Translations under genes and position numbers: made by a program
Notes under the pieces: model-generated
The model's input: only the letters and a program-made list of their open reading frames with translations
Databases searched by the model: none
Told to the model about the DNA's origin: nothing
From: Chaenocephalus aceratus
Taxonomy: Eukaryota; Chordata; Actinopteri; Perciformes; Channichthyidae
Length of the DNA: 64,000 bases
Assembly: GCA_023974075.1 (NCBI GenBank)
Contig: JAMFTG010000658.1
Coordinates: forward strand, 1 to 64,000
Reading direction: 5' to 3'
Shown: in pieces, positions 46,731-57,554 of the stretch
Position numbering within the stretch: the first letter of the stretch is position 1
Layout of the letters: the number at the start of each line of letters is the position of its first letter

Positions 46731-46838
46731 CGACCCTCCCCTACAGGCGCTCGGACGCGAAGGCCCGCCCACAACTGCGTGCACGTCTGTGACCGCAGTT
46801 TTAATTATAACTCATTATACATCTATAAAACTATAAAT
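46731..46838 (+). CDS. Probable piggyBac-type transposase, exon 2 (tentative)
   Basis: After an acceptor-like cgacgaccAG (46729-46730), the sequence reads on from exon 1 in the correct phase as (S)DPPLQALGREGPPTTACTS followed by VTAVLIITH and soon a stop near 46840. The Pro/Gly-rich linker with Ser-Asp-Pro fits the region just before the transposase core, but no core follows. The stop in what should be mid-protein suggests a truncated gene. Confidence 0.35.
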
Positions 46839-46840
46839 AT

Positions 46841-47560
46841 TATACTTTACTTCACGTGTTCATTTGAGAACAGCTGTTGCATACCTGGGTGAAGGTTACA
46901 GTTCATTTAAATGAAAGATACAAAGTTACTCCACACTCATGGTTCAGTCCACCTTAAGAAATAAGACCGACCTCTGAAGCAGTTGTGTTTCAAAAAAACC
47001 TTTATTGACACGAGTACACCTTTTTATAAGAATATATCTAAACCACAGAAATGACTCCGGAAAAGCTGCAGATAGAGCCATAAGAAATGAATGCAACTGA
47101 TTTCATCCGCGCGGTTTGGCATTATGAAGCAGGCACGCAAACGGTTACGCCATGACGCAAACGATGAGGCAACGACGCATTACCAGTCGGACTCTGGGCG
47201 GTGTGAAAAGAGCCAGAGCTAAACCGAAGAACTGGTTCTGAACCTGAAAAGCTCTAGCACGGAGCTTGAACCGGAGTTGCGTTGGTGTGAATGAGGTAAA
47301 GGTGGCCCCATGCATAGCGTGCCATAAAATGCTGCTTCTTATTTTAAGTTTCGTTGCCTTGCTCCGCTCGGTGGGGGGGGGGGTGTATACCTGAGAGATA
47401 TACAGCAGGAGAACACGCCGTCCACCGCGGAGAATAGACAGAAGGGCAACCATGCTCCGGGGTCTTCTTCGCTGCTTTTGGTGTATTTTGTGGCGGCAGC
47501 AGCGCCACTTACAGGCCTGGCATATGTACTACAGCGTTTCCAGCATTTCCAGCGGATCTA
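46841..47560. other. Unassigned sequence with fragments of two repeats
   Basis: 47155-47300 resembles the inverse of 38010-38200, and 47430-47545 resembles 2290-2410 of the TTAA element (cttcttcgctgcttttg). There is no gene. A G run lies at 47370-47379. Confidence 0.5.
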
Positions 47561-48000
47561 TAGTGTGATAGATATTACAGAGATGATCTGAGGTCTCGCC
47601 AGGATAACGTGTGCAGCTTCCATGTAAAATTAGCGTGGGTGAAAACAGTTTTTCCGGTCTCGAAGTTTTCACAATAAGACCGGATATATTCCCCTCACCG
47701 TCAAACAGTGCCTGATCGGGAGCAGCACGTATTAAGCGCCTGAACAATCGGCATAATTGGTCGTATGAGTTGGAGGACTTGTTGAAACGGACTCGTCACC
47801 CTGCATAGTTGTTGTGTTTTGCAGCATATTATAAACATCCCCTTATCTTCAAATACCCAGGTTGTGTAGTGATGTATTTGAGGTGTACTGTCCACGTCGC
47901 AGACCTGAAGTCGTGCAGTCGATGGATGCGAAGTGTACAGGACCTTGGTCTCTGAGACTCCAAAAAGCCTTTCTCGCCTACCTGTCCACTTTGCAGACCT
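47561..48000. other. No gene seen; short internal repeats
   Basis: A phrase of about 60 bp around 'cagacctgaagtcgtgcagt' (47900-47930) recurs in altered form at 47995-48015. Remaining sequence unassigned. Confidence 0.45.
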
Positions 48001-48554
48001 GAGATCCTGCAGTCATTTCTCAAAGATGGTGTGGCATACAGGGAGGTGCAGTCTCCTGATGGGATAGACTGTATTATAGTGGACATCTGCAACCCTAGAA
48101 AACAAGATAACATCAGGATAACCAATGGATACAACCCATGTCCAAATCTAACCACTGATATATTTAAAGAAGTAGCAGAATATAAACATAGGGAGGAAGT
48201 TTGGAGTGGTGATTTCAATGCACTCAACCGTCTATGGGCAGCAGCCATACAGACAGTAACGGAAACATCGTGGAGGAAATGCTGGAGGAAAGAACACTAG
48301 CATGCCTTAATGATGGACATGGCACAAGAGTAGATGTTCACAGGGGAACGTCTCATGCCTGGATCTGACGTTAGTGTCAAACTGTTTGGTTCATGTGAAT
48401 GGTTTGTTTTGAATAACTCCACTGGAGGAAGTGACCATTATCCAGTGCTTCCTAAAGTGAATAATAATGTATATGGTGTGAGGAGTCGGTACACCTGCTA
48501 ACATCAGAGGGAAGCATAGAGGTCATCACAAGCCACATAACGCAACATATACTA

Positions 48555-48860
48555 TAGAAGGCAGGTATGTGAGGAAGGACACTTGAAAGAGAACATGGAG
48601 AGAGTTGTGTTCTACCATTGGCAGAGGAGTAACACCAGGTGATGTCTGGTCCATGTTTCAGCAGATGAGTGGGGAAAGGAATCCATTAGAATGCCAGCTT
48701 TGGTTGATGGGGAGAGGCTGGCAGTGACGGATAAAGAGAAGGCAGGTATGTGAGGAAGGACACTTGAGAGAGAGCATGGAGAGAGTTGTGTTCTACCATT
48801 GGCAGAGGAGTAACACCAGGTGATGTCTGGTCCATGTTTCAGCAGATAAGTGGGGAAAGA
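48555..48860. repeat. Tandem duplication, about 182-bp period, in the LINE
   Basis: The segment starting 'gaaggcaggtatgtgaggaa' at 48557 is repeated at 48738, including 'taacaccaggtgatgtctgg'. The two copies are nearly identical, so the duplication is young. Confidence 0.85.
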
Positions 48861-48906
48861 GATAGTGGCAATAGTGTACGTTGACATTGAGAGGCGTATG
48901 ACTCTG

Positions 48907-49050
48907 TGTGGAGGAGGGGCTACTGATCACATGGAGGAGGGGCTACTGATCACATGGAGGAGGGGCTACTGATCACATGGAGGAGGGGCTACTGATCACA
49001 TGGAGGAGGGGCTACTGATCACATGGAGGAGGGGCTACTGATCACATGGA
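48907..49050. repeat. 23-bp minisatellite, 6 copies, in RT motif A region
   Basis: Six copies of atggaggaggggctactgatcac, the first slightly different (tgtg). The array sits just after the damaged RT motif A of the I-like LINE. Confidence 0.93.
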
Positions 49051-49753
49051 GGAGAATGGATATTGGAGGGAGAATGATCAATGGGGTAAGGGCCTTTTGA
49101 ACAGACGGGACGTTTAGAGGAAAGGTTGGAGCAGATGTTTCCAGTTATTTAGAAATAGAAAACGGTATCCCCCGAGGGAGTGCAGTCAGTCCAATATTAT
49201 TAACATCATGATTAACGACATGTTGACATGCTGAGACTCATGCATCCAATGGGCTCTACACGCAGAGGATGGGGCTCTGTGGATGAGGGGAAGACGTGCC
49301 CCATACGTAATGGAGAAGCTCGAGCGACTAAAGAAGTGGAGAGGTGGTCATATAACTGGATTCAAAATGTCAGAGAGCAAGTCATGCTACATGGTATTTA
49401 CAAACAAACGCAAGACTGATGGCCAACAGCCAACACTCTATGATCGTCCAATGACAAAGCTGAATGAGTTCAAATACCTAGGACTGTGGTCTGATAGCAA
49501 ACACACATGGGAAATGCATATTAATCAAGTGGAAACACAATGCTAAAAGTATTAAATGTATTGCGAGCTGTAGCTGGATGCAGCTGGGGCGCAGACAAAC
49601 AAGCATTAGTAGACATGTACAGATCCATGATGAGGTCCACAACAGACTGTGGTTGCATAGCGTTTGGAGCAGCAGCAAAACATCACTTACAAACTGATAG
49701 ACTGCAATATAAAGCCTTGAGGTGTGTATTGGAGCGATAAGTCAACTGTTAGC

Positions 49754-50338
49754 TTATCGCGACAGGCCTCTGCACACAATGAATATAAATAAATATAATG
49801 TTATATAATATAAAGCCAGGATAGCAAACCCACATGTTTCTGCTGATGGGAACTTGGGTCCCCCTCGCAGGAACTTGGGTCCCCCTCGCAGGAACTTGGG
49901 TCGCAGTGCGGCTGATGCAGAGCGGAGTGCACGTGCTGGGTTGTACGGTTTAACCATGTCCTGGATGTAGGAAGGGCCAGATCCATTCGCAGCATGGTAC
50001 GCAAGCACCAGTGTCTTGAAGTGGATTCTAGCAGTTACCGGAAGCCAGTGAAGGGAGCGGAGGAGCGGAGTGGTGTGGGAACATTCAGGAAGGTTGAAGA
50101 CCAGACGAGCCGCTGCATTCTGGGTGAGCTGCAGAGGTCGGATGGCACATGCAGGCAGACCAGCCAGGAGGGAGCTGCAGTAGTCTAGGCGTGAGGTGAC
50201 GAGAGCCTGGACCAGAACCTGCGTGGCTCTCTGGGTCAGCTGGGGACGCATCCTCCTGATGCTGTAGAGCGTGTATCTGCAGCAGCGGGTTGTAGCAGCG
50301 ATGTTTGCAGTGAAGGACAGGTTGTTATCTAGGATCAC
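49754..50338 (-). pseudogene. L2-like LINE RT C-terminal piece (inverted partner)
   Basis: The 194-codon minus frame reads MILDNNLSFTANIAATTRCC, SRLDYCSSLLAGLP, LQLTQNAAARLVFN and LRSLHWLPVTARIHFKTLVL, the L2 RT C-terminal order. It then enters a GGPKFLRG tandem (20 bp, twice) and SAETCGFAILA. The coding text is interrupted near 49814, where sequence shared in inverted form with 50408-50447 begins. The remainder of the C-terminus is found on the plus strand at 50339-50530, head-to-head with this piece. Confidence 0.75.
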
Positions 50339-50720
50339 TATTCCTAACTCCTCCTCCTGTGGCTCAGCTGATCTTCTGGCTCTGGGGATAAGTGAAAGTC
50401 TCTGAAAGTTCCCATCAGCAGAAACACGTGGGTTTGCTATCCTGGCTCCAAGATGGTGGAACGAGCTCCCATTGACATCAGGACAGCAGAAAGCTCACAC
50501 ACCTTCCAGACTGAAACTCATCTCTCTGGACTCCACCTCCAGCCATAGAACTATGAACAAAGCACTTCCAACAGTCCCTCCTTACACACCTACAAGGTTA
50601 ATACTGAAATCAAGGAGTTCTTCATCTGAACTCTGCATAGGACACAGCTCATATCACAAACACGGTTCAATAGCCTCAACTGTACAACAACACTGACTGT
50701 GCTTAAACATAAATGCTACT
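50339..50720 (+). pseudogene. L2-like LINE 3' end piece
   Basis: A plus-strand reading gives the terminal residues of an L2-like protein around 'ggctccaagatggtggaacg' and 'cagcagaaagctcacacacc', ending with a stop near 50549, plus 3' UTR. Forty bases (50408-50447) also occur inverted at 49814-49853 with one mismatch. The divergent orientation fits either two insertions or one insertion with a 5' inversion. Confidence 0.55.
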
Positions 50721-50892
50721 CTCGATTTTGTTTTACATTAAACATTAAACCTCTCCCTCCTGTGGTGACAGATATGGCTCAATGTAGCTGGATTTCAAAA
50801 TACCCTTGTGCTGAAGATGCATCACCTGGTGGTCTGGCCCTCTGAGCTTCCTCATTGTTGTGGTTGATGCCAGGGTGTCAGTGGCATTTGGG
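50721..50892. other. Unassigned junction
   Basis: No feature recognised between the LINE 3' end and the gag-like frame. Confidence 0.4.
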
Positions 50893-51498
50893 TCATGTTT
50901 GGCACCCCTGTTTGTCTTTGACATCCCTGGGACCCCCTGCCTCCGTCGTCATCATTGAAACTTCCCTTGGGTTAATGTACGGAGGGCCGTTGTTTGGTGC
51001 ATGTGGTGGGTATTTCATTTGTTGTTGTGGACAATCTCTAGCCCAATGGCCCATTTGGCTGCAATGGTAACATCCCTCAAACCGTAAACGTCTTCTGCCT
51101 GTGCCTCCTTGGAAACCTCCTGGTTGTTGGTTCTGCTTCTGATCCTCTGGCACTATCTGAGATGTAACTGTTGGAGGTGTCTGCCCTGCATTCTCTGGTT
51201 CTTCCTGAGCTTGAATTGTTGGAGGTGTCTGCCCTGCCTTCTCTGGAAGTTTCCCCTCCCTTCTCCTTGTCTTGTTCCTACAAGCTACGGTGTCTTTTGT
51301 TTTTTCTGCTATGTCTTCCCTCACTGGCAGGTCTGCTACTCGGACCACATTTATGCTGTGTGCCAAAAGGCTGGCATATTCCAGATGGAGTATCAGACTT
51401 GTAACTCTTATAAATCTTTCTTCAGCTTCCCTCCATATAGTTAGCTGTTGTAGGCATTGTTCGTGCTTGGGAACCGTTTTATAAAAGCAATAGCTCAC
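50893..51498 (-). pseudogene. Gag-like fragment with CCHC zinc knuckle (LTR retroelement)
   Basis: The 201-codon minus frame has an N-terminal alpha-helical, capsid-like tail (WREAEERFIRVTSLI near residues 23-37). A Gln/Pro/Glu-rich linker includes two copies of a GQTPPT block. One zinc knuckle follows, CYHCSQMGHWARDC at about residues 144-157, matching C-X2-C-X4-H-X4-C. The rest is a Pro/Asn-rich tail. This is the nucleocapsid end of Gag from an endogenous LTR element or retrovirus-like element. Capsid, protease, Pol and LTRs are not seen, and the frame is cut at 51498 by another repeat. Non-functional relic. Confidence 0.7.
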
Positions 51499-52151
51499 GA
51501 CAGGCCGTGGTATATGCTCATTTGATCACAGCTAAGGGGCGTGGTTCGGCCCGACGCGAAGTAAATAATGATGTTCAAAATAAAATAGTCCCTCCGTTGC
51601 CTTCTGCGCGAAACATAGTGCGAGGTGGTTGCTATGCAACAACACTAACAGCTAGCGAACATATTAGACAGAGAGCGTTGATCCATTATTTGGCTATTTA
51701 TTTACATTCATTTGTATGTTGCCTTTTATTGTGCACCCACTGGAAACCTGTCCAGCATCAGTAGCATGGCTTACGTGGTTACTTGTTGAGGTTGTTCTCG
51801 GGGCTAGGCTGTTGCTTGGCGTGGTGAGAATATTGCTCCACTTTCTCCGGTCCCCGAGATTCGGCTTCCAGCAGCTCTGGAGAGAGCTTTCGCTCCTGTG
51901 GCCACTAACGGTCATAATTTCTCTGCTTTGTTTCAAGACCCGCATCAGAAAGCTTTTGAATGGTGGTCCTTCTCCAGTTGGTCTGCCTGCTCTTCACGTA
52001 GCTCTGCATGTTGTCGTTTAGGTTCTGGAGATAGGCACTGCTCAATCCACTCTTCCATAGTAAGACCTCCCCGGAGGTCGAAGTTAATTTTAAATGTTTC
52101 CATCTTATGCTTTGTAAGTTTGTTCCGTAACGGAAGAAATGTAAATATATT
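51499..52151. other. Repeat-derived stretch with one short minus-strand frame
   Basis: The text starts with 'aggccgtggtatatgctcat', which also appears in modified form at 52508-52540, so both belong to one repeat family. A 52-codon minus frame is listed separately. No other feature. Confidence 0.5.
51945..52103 (-). other. Unrecognised 52-codon frame
   Basis: ATG at 52103 opens METFKINFDLRGGLTMEEWI, followed by EQCLSPEPKRQHAELREEQA, to TGA at 51945. It is acidic/amphipathic with a probable helix (AELREEQADQLEKDH). The composition looks protein-like, but no family is recognised. It could be a truncated transposon protein or chance. Confidence 0.3.
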
Positions 52152-52578
52152 TAGAAAACTGACAAGTCAAATCAAGCAATCTGATTGGCCGATAGTGTTT
52201 TTGCGGACCTCTTTGATTACAGATTTGAAAACATCGTTGCTTGCTTTAAAAGTAGCACAATTCATGATGTCAAACCTTGGAAAGTATCTAGATATCCTTG
52301 CTCTAATGACAAAGGAACTGCACACTGAATATGTTTTGCCGTTTGATATCTATGTCTGGACCGCTGCGTAAAAAGGAGGGTTTCTGCCCCGTTACTTCTC
52401 CGCTGCTTTCTTGTTCAAGTAGTTTGCTTTTCAGCCCAACGGTATACTGTTTTACTCAGACGCGGAGGGATACTGACTTGTTGTGAAAAGTAATTTACAA
52501 TTATACCCGTGGTATACGCTCAGTATATCACGGCTAAGAACCAATCAGATTGCTTGATTTGACTTGTCCGTTTTATAA
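52152..52578. mobile_element. MITE with about 30-bp terminal inverted repeats
   Basis: The left end 'actgacaagtcaaatcaagc' and the right end 'gcttgatttgacttgtccgt' are inverted and extend over about 30 bp including aatctgattgg. The interior (52205-52380) is shared in inverted form with 1965-2160 of the TTAA element. Target duplication not resolved. Confidence 0.6.
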
Positions 52579-53154
52579 CTACATATATATTATCAATGAG
52601 TGAATGTGTCTTTCAGACGCCCCTTGATTACATGATGGTTATTAAGTCACCTCAATATATTTCTGTTTTCTTTCTGCTGATTCTCTGTCATTGAGGTGAG
52701 AGTTATCACGATGCGGGGAGAAAACGGGACCAGTTCAAACAGGGAGACCTGGCAATATTGTACAAGTAGTTAATAATAATAAAAGACATTAAGAAAAAGG
52801 CATTTTAAACAGTCATTATAAAGCAACACAATCTACCTGCATTGCATTACTCTAAACGTGTAATAACGTGCTTTAACCAGTAGGCGGTTTGGGTTAAAAA
52901 GCTGTCAAGTTTACTGTGTTAACAAAATAAAATATACTGCTGTTTCTGGTTTAGATTACAACGGATATATTTAGCTATTGTTTTGATATTTGTAACACAA
53001 AAGCGATGGAAAAACCCCACAGCGACACAGAAAAGATGGTCTTAACATGACCCAGCGGTCTATAGTTAATAAAAAACAATAATGTGAAAACAAAATATTA
53101 CTAACTTTATTGTGAAATTCAAACTGAACGGTAGAAGAATAGTCTCCGGTCTAT
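52579..53154. other. AT-rich sequence, no gene seen
   Basis: Flank of the following element. Only short frames; nothing recognised. Confidence 0.5.
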
Positions 53155-53345
53155 AGAGAGGCGAAGTCCCTCCCCTTCCGGGAGCCTCCATGGGACCCCG
53201 GAAGCGGAAAATTATACATTGAAGTCAATGGAGAGAGAAAAGTTATCTTTTGATCTCGTTTGAATTGTGCCACGAATGACACATATGATGTTTGTCAATT
53301 TAAAAGAATATTTTGCAAGTCAAAAAAAAAATGTGTCGTAAAACT
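53155..53345 (+). repeat. Left terminal inverted repeat of the YqaJ element
   Basis: Pairs with 57555-57748. Contains 'caatggagagagaaaagtta' and 'acacatatgatgtttgtcaa', both found inverted at the right end with scattered substitutions. Confidence 0.85.
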
Positions 53346-53468
53346 GTGAAGTTACACATTTCTTTGTGTGAAACCGCTGAGTGAACTACAGGTCTCTGGT
53401 CTCGCACAATACGCGTCACTATCACAAAGACGGCCGTAACGTTGGCACATTTCACCTGTTTCTTTCAG

Positions 53469-53589
53469 AATGAGAATAAAAGTATAAAACGAGGTGACTA
53501 CAAGTCTGGACACGTTGAGAGCTGTACATACACGAAAGGGGAGTTAGTCGGTTCTGTAAGAGCAGCGGGACCGGCTTTACAAGGATTCG
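53469..53589 (+). CDS. Candidate upstream exon of the SWIM/YqaJ gene
   Basis: The exon lies between an acceptor (ttctttcAG at 53467-53468) and a donor (GTGAGT from 53590). It reads 40 codons without a stop: NENKSIKRGDYKSGHVESCT followed by YTKGELVGSVRAAGPALQGF, plus one extra base. The G.Y.SGHVESC pattern fits the stretch before the SWIM motif in fish YqaJ-containing proteins as I know them. Joining it directly to 54483 gives the wrong phase, so an intermediate exon is missing or the copy has decayed. The exon with the start codon was not found. Confidence 0.5.
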
Positions 53590-53739
53590 GTGAGTAATAT
53601 GAGTGCAATGTGTAACGTTAATGTCAGCTAGCTAACATTAGCTAACAAGGTACACTAACGTGTTTTGTTTCAGTAACTAGTTTTCTCCTTAAGAACTTCG
53701 TGGTCTCTGTGTATGCTGTGGATAACATTAGTGTTCACA

Positions 53740-53990
53740 AATAATAATAATTAATTCCTTACATTTATTATAGCGCTTTTCCAGTGCTCAAAGCACTTTA
53801 CAAATACACATTACACATATTTTTATACATGCAATGGTCACTGTGGACAATACCCACAGGAGCAAATCCGGGTGAAGTGTCTTGCCCAAGGACACAACGG
53901 CCTGACGCAGTGGCGGCAGGAGCGGGTTTCGAACTGGAGTTCCCCAGCACCCCCCTTGATCTGATGATCAGATGCACAGACTCCCGTGTT
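53740..53990. repeat. Degenerate SINE-like interspersed repeat in the intron
   Basis: Text such as 'gcgcttttccagtgctcaaa', 'gtgtcttgcccaaggacaca' and a B-box-like 'ggtttcgaactgg' is typical of a widespread fish repeat. An (ata)n tract lies at its left edge. It enlarges the intron between the two exon candidates. Confidence 0.6.
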
Positions 53991-54482
53991 TTGTTTTAGT
54001 TGCTCTTCAGATTGAAGCGGCCAGTTTCATATTGACTATACTGTATGTGTGATCTCCTTTTACATCTCGTTGTGTCATTTGAGTTTATTTGCTGTGTGTA
54101 GATTCAAGGGTTTTGGTTATCTTGTCAATTTGTTTGGTTATCCAGGCACAGCTGTGTGTGACTCCCTCGGGTACACTGGTATGTGTTTTCCTAATGTAGA
54201 GAGCGTTGATTTAATTAATAAACTACACACTGAGTCTAGATCCTGATCAAATCCTTTTTTATTGTTGATCAAATGTTTTTCAAAAATGTATTCATACACA
54301 TTTAGAAAAATACAATGTACAATCACAACCAATACAGAAAAAACAAACAACAACAATCAGACAAGAGGACAAAACTATGGAAAAATAACCCCTCCCACCC
54401 CCAGATCCGGACCATCCTTGTATTATTGCTCATTCAATCTATTATAGCATGCTAACAAATGGTACTCACTTTATTTGTACAG

Positions 54483-55543
54483 ATCTGCATGGGAGACGAT
54501 GGCGCGATGCAGAGCCCTGTCTGTGATTGTGCACGGGGGATGTACAAATGCAGTCACGCTGCAGCATTGGCAATATGTGCCATGTGGCAGATCAGCTCCA
54601 CAGATGTTGAGTGCCAGTGGAGGAAGCCTGGCACTTCAAAAGTAGTCCGGCCGGTGTCTCAACTTTACCAACAGCGAGAGGAGACGTACAACCCACTGGC
54701 CAGAGACATCGCCACTGAGGATGTAGACTGGTTCAGGTCTGCACTGAGGGGCGCACAGTGTGGCATGGCATGGCTTTTATCACCTGAGCCAGAGCCGCAG
54801 CCTCATCATCAGTCCATTGTCACCGTGCCGGAGCTGGTGAAGGGGCATGGGGGTCGGGGGCTTGAGGCAATTCTTGCCTCAATGCGACTGAGCAGAGACC
54901 AGCAAGCTGCCATCCAGACAGCCACCGTAGGACAGCGGACACATCCTCAGTGGCAGTTACACAGACAAGGCAGGTTGACAGCCAGCAAGTTTGGTGCTGT
55001 GCTGCGGTCGGGACTTTCATCCACTCCATGCGCGTCCCTCATGAAGAGGGTGCTTGAGGGGTACAACTTGGACGGAGTCATGGCTGTCAACTGGGGGGTT
55101 GTAAAAGAGGCCGAAGGGGTGAAGGCTTTTGTGCAGGCCTATCGGGTGACAGTCTTCGAGTCTGGTCTCTTTGTGAGTGAGTCGGTGTTTTGGGAGCATC
55201 ACCCGATGGACTGGTGCAGCCATCTGCCCTGCTGGAGGTGAAGTATCCGCACAGCCAGAGGAACATGACCATCGCGGAGGCAGTCCAGTTACCATCCTTC
55301 TGTCTCCGTGAGGAGGGTGGGTCTTATGTTCTCAAGGAGAATCACCCACACTGGCACCAGGTCCAAGGGCAGCTGCACATCACAGACCGGAGTCTCTGCT
55401 ACTTTGTTGTGTGGACCACGAAGGAGGCGATCATCATCCTCATCCCCAAAGACCCTGCATGGCATGGAAATCTCCTCCTCCTGGAGAACTTCTACACCCA
55501 GCATATGCTCCCTGTGTTGGCCAGTAGAGAGGAGGACATTTAA
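54483..55543 (+). pseudogene. SWIM zinc finger + YqaJ-type exonuclease protein (one frameshift)
   Basis: The exon follows an acceptor (ttgtacAG at 54481-54482). An N-terminal SWIM finger appears as CDCARGMYKCSH (C-X-C-X6-C-X-H, 54522-54557). Then comes a long helical linker, LTASKFGAVLRS (the conserved nuclease-domain entry, about 54975-55010), and after a frame change the catalytic core GASPDGLV with Asp at 55205 and LLEVK with Glu at 55235 and Lys at 55241. GQLHITDRSLCYFVVWT follows and the frame ends with TAA at 55541-55543. The core D...E-V-K residues of the PD-(D/E)XK nuclease family are kept. Two overlapping frames meet near 55184-55192, indicating a 1-bp indel, so the copy is probably inactive. 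The role is likely DNA processing during transposition or repair (inference). Confidence 0.75.
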
Positions 55544-57554
55544 ATAAACATACTCTTAACACCCTGGGACTCTGCGTTGTGTTCCGTATGTGTGATGGGT
55601 GTTATGCAGAGGGGAGGAAAACAGGACACAGCAGATTGGGATTGTGGTGAAGACGCTGAGCAGTTATTTAATTGTTGCATGTAATTATTATTATACTGCG
55701 TACTTCTTAGTTAATCCATCTTTTGCTGTAACATGGATCTGTATGTAACTCTATATTTAAATCTCTACGGACTGATTTCAGTGGGATGGCAAGTTCCTAT
55801 CTTTAAACATTTATTAGTTTTTTCTCAGAACAAATTTGATTTTCTGAAGTTAATTTAACTTTGCGACCATGTAAGGTCATTATTAAAAAGGTACAATCAA
55901 TTTGTTTAGGGTTGACTAAAATAATGAAAAACATTCATTTGGATAATTTACTGACAGAATAAGAAACTCAATGACTCACCTGTTCCTTTTTATAAAGTGA
56001 AACAGTTGAAACGATAGATTTTAGTAAACTTAAAAACAACCTTCTCCAAAAGCTATCAAGGAATATACCAAATACTTGTTTTAGAACTTTATTACATATT
56101 TGTATCTAGTTTGAATGATCCATAGTTGACAGAAGCTTGTGTTTACACTGACCTGTTACTCATATTAATGTCTTTGTAACTTCAGTAAACCACGACCTCA
56201 CTCATTTCTTTCATTCATCACGGTTCAGTAAACTAAGTGACACATGAACCAGTTTGAAAACAGCTAAGCTCCCTTTCTCTTTTGTCCATACACTTGGCCC
56301 TTTCTCTTTTCCATGTGAAAAAGGGCAGCTGCATATTCTGCTTTTCTCATCTGGCTCCCTGTCTGCTCGTCTACAATGAGAAAATGATATGCTACATGGA
56401 TGTCGGGGCAGTCCACAGTCATTGTGCAGTTGAAGGCAGAATGAATGTATTATTGACTCCGAATGAAGCACAACTTCATGTCATACAATACATTGACTTT
56501 ATTTGTAATTGTGTAAAAACATATGAGCATTGGTTAGCAAGCAGGACCTGCAGGAACAGAGCACGGTGATGGATGGAGCTGGGAAGAGAGAAGAATAAAG
56601 GAAACAGATCAACTTTATTATCGGATATTAAAAATTCAATTTCAAAACAAGATGCCTCTCCTACAGTTTTCTAGTGTGTAAAGATGATTTCACTTGACCT
56701 ATGCACAATATCACACTCGATACATGTGTGTCTCTGGGGGGTGCATTGTGCCTTTGATGTATATAAATAATATACCATAACCAAATACTATTACGTACAG
56801 TGGAAGTCAGGTTGCCAGGGCAGGTCAGTGTGCATGTTCCTCAGGGTCTCAGCAGTTACAGGTGAGGGAAAGGAAATAAAAGAGAAAGGTCAGTAACAAC
56901 ACTTTGAATAATTATCTCTTCTAATAATGTTCTCTCAGTAATCACTCAACTACTGTCTTTCCAACACACAGATTGACCCTCACTGTCATCACGATGAAAC
57001 ACGTCCAGAAGAATGTCATGCAAAGCTGCCTGCCTGCCTTCGACTCTCCCTGACTGCTTCCTTAGCACCCGGTGGAGGGGGCGATAGGCTACTCTTCAAA
57101 TGTTTCACGAAATACTTACCATCATGACTACTCTTACTGTTTAACATGTTGGTTTACTTCAGGCTACTAAAAATGACAAAGCTAAGTAATGTAATGCTAA
57201 CTAACGTGCTCGCTACTAGCTAGGTAGCTAACTTGACTATGTTCCATGCACAACATGTGTATTACCTGATAGGTTTGGTCCAACGACTCCTGGTCCTTTC
57301 ATCAGACGGGAATCGATAGAACGAGCAAGTGGTATGATCACAACCTGGTACAAAGCACACAGGCATCTTGTAAAAGTGAATTTATTTTTAGCAATCTCTT
57401 ATTTATTGGAGGGAATAAATCAGTTATGAGATCTTCTTCGCTTTAATTACGAGTCGCAACCACTTGGAGCATTATCGCCTGTGACATCACTTACGCGACC
57501 CAGAATGGGATTTGGGATTTGTAGTCGCGTATTTTTCATAGTCTTATATTTCAA
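55544..57554. other. Non-coding right half of the YqaJ element
   Basis: AT-rich. I searched by eye for a transposase (DDE, HTH, THAP-like) on both strands and saw none; frames of 86-95 codons at 56211-56569 overlap on opposite strands and lack motifs. A short acceptor/donor-like pair near 56930-57080 is not convincing. Confidence 0.55.

Larger units (their letters stand above)
48001..49740 (+). pseudogene. I-superfamily-like LINE, endonuclease and RT, degenerate
   Basis: The frame 48031-48300 carries ITNGYNPCPNLTTDIFKEVA and then WSGDFNALNRLW, the endonuclease GDFN motif. Frames further on recover EEMLEERTLACLNDG and a linker. A damaged motif A (VDIERRMTL, 48885-48905) and an IPRGSAVSPI block (49165-49200) mark the reverse transcriptase. 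A thumb-like stretch, LNEFKYLGLWSDSKHTWEMH, is followed by CGCIAFGAAAKHHLQTDRLQ (49460-49740). Numerous stops, two duplications and a 23-bp array interrupt it. Similar in kind to, but not a copy of, the LINE at 20517-21953. Confidence 0.7.

Noticed and set aside
50893..51498. Complete endogenous retrovirus
   Set aside because: Only the nucleocapsid end of Gag is present; no protease, Pol, Env or LTR seen.
56211..56569. Transposase for the YqaJ element
   Set aside because: Overlapping opposite-strand frames with no DDE, HTH or zinc-finger pattern.
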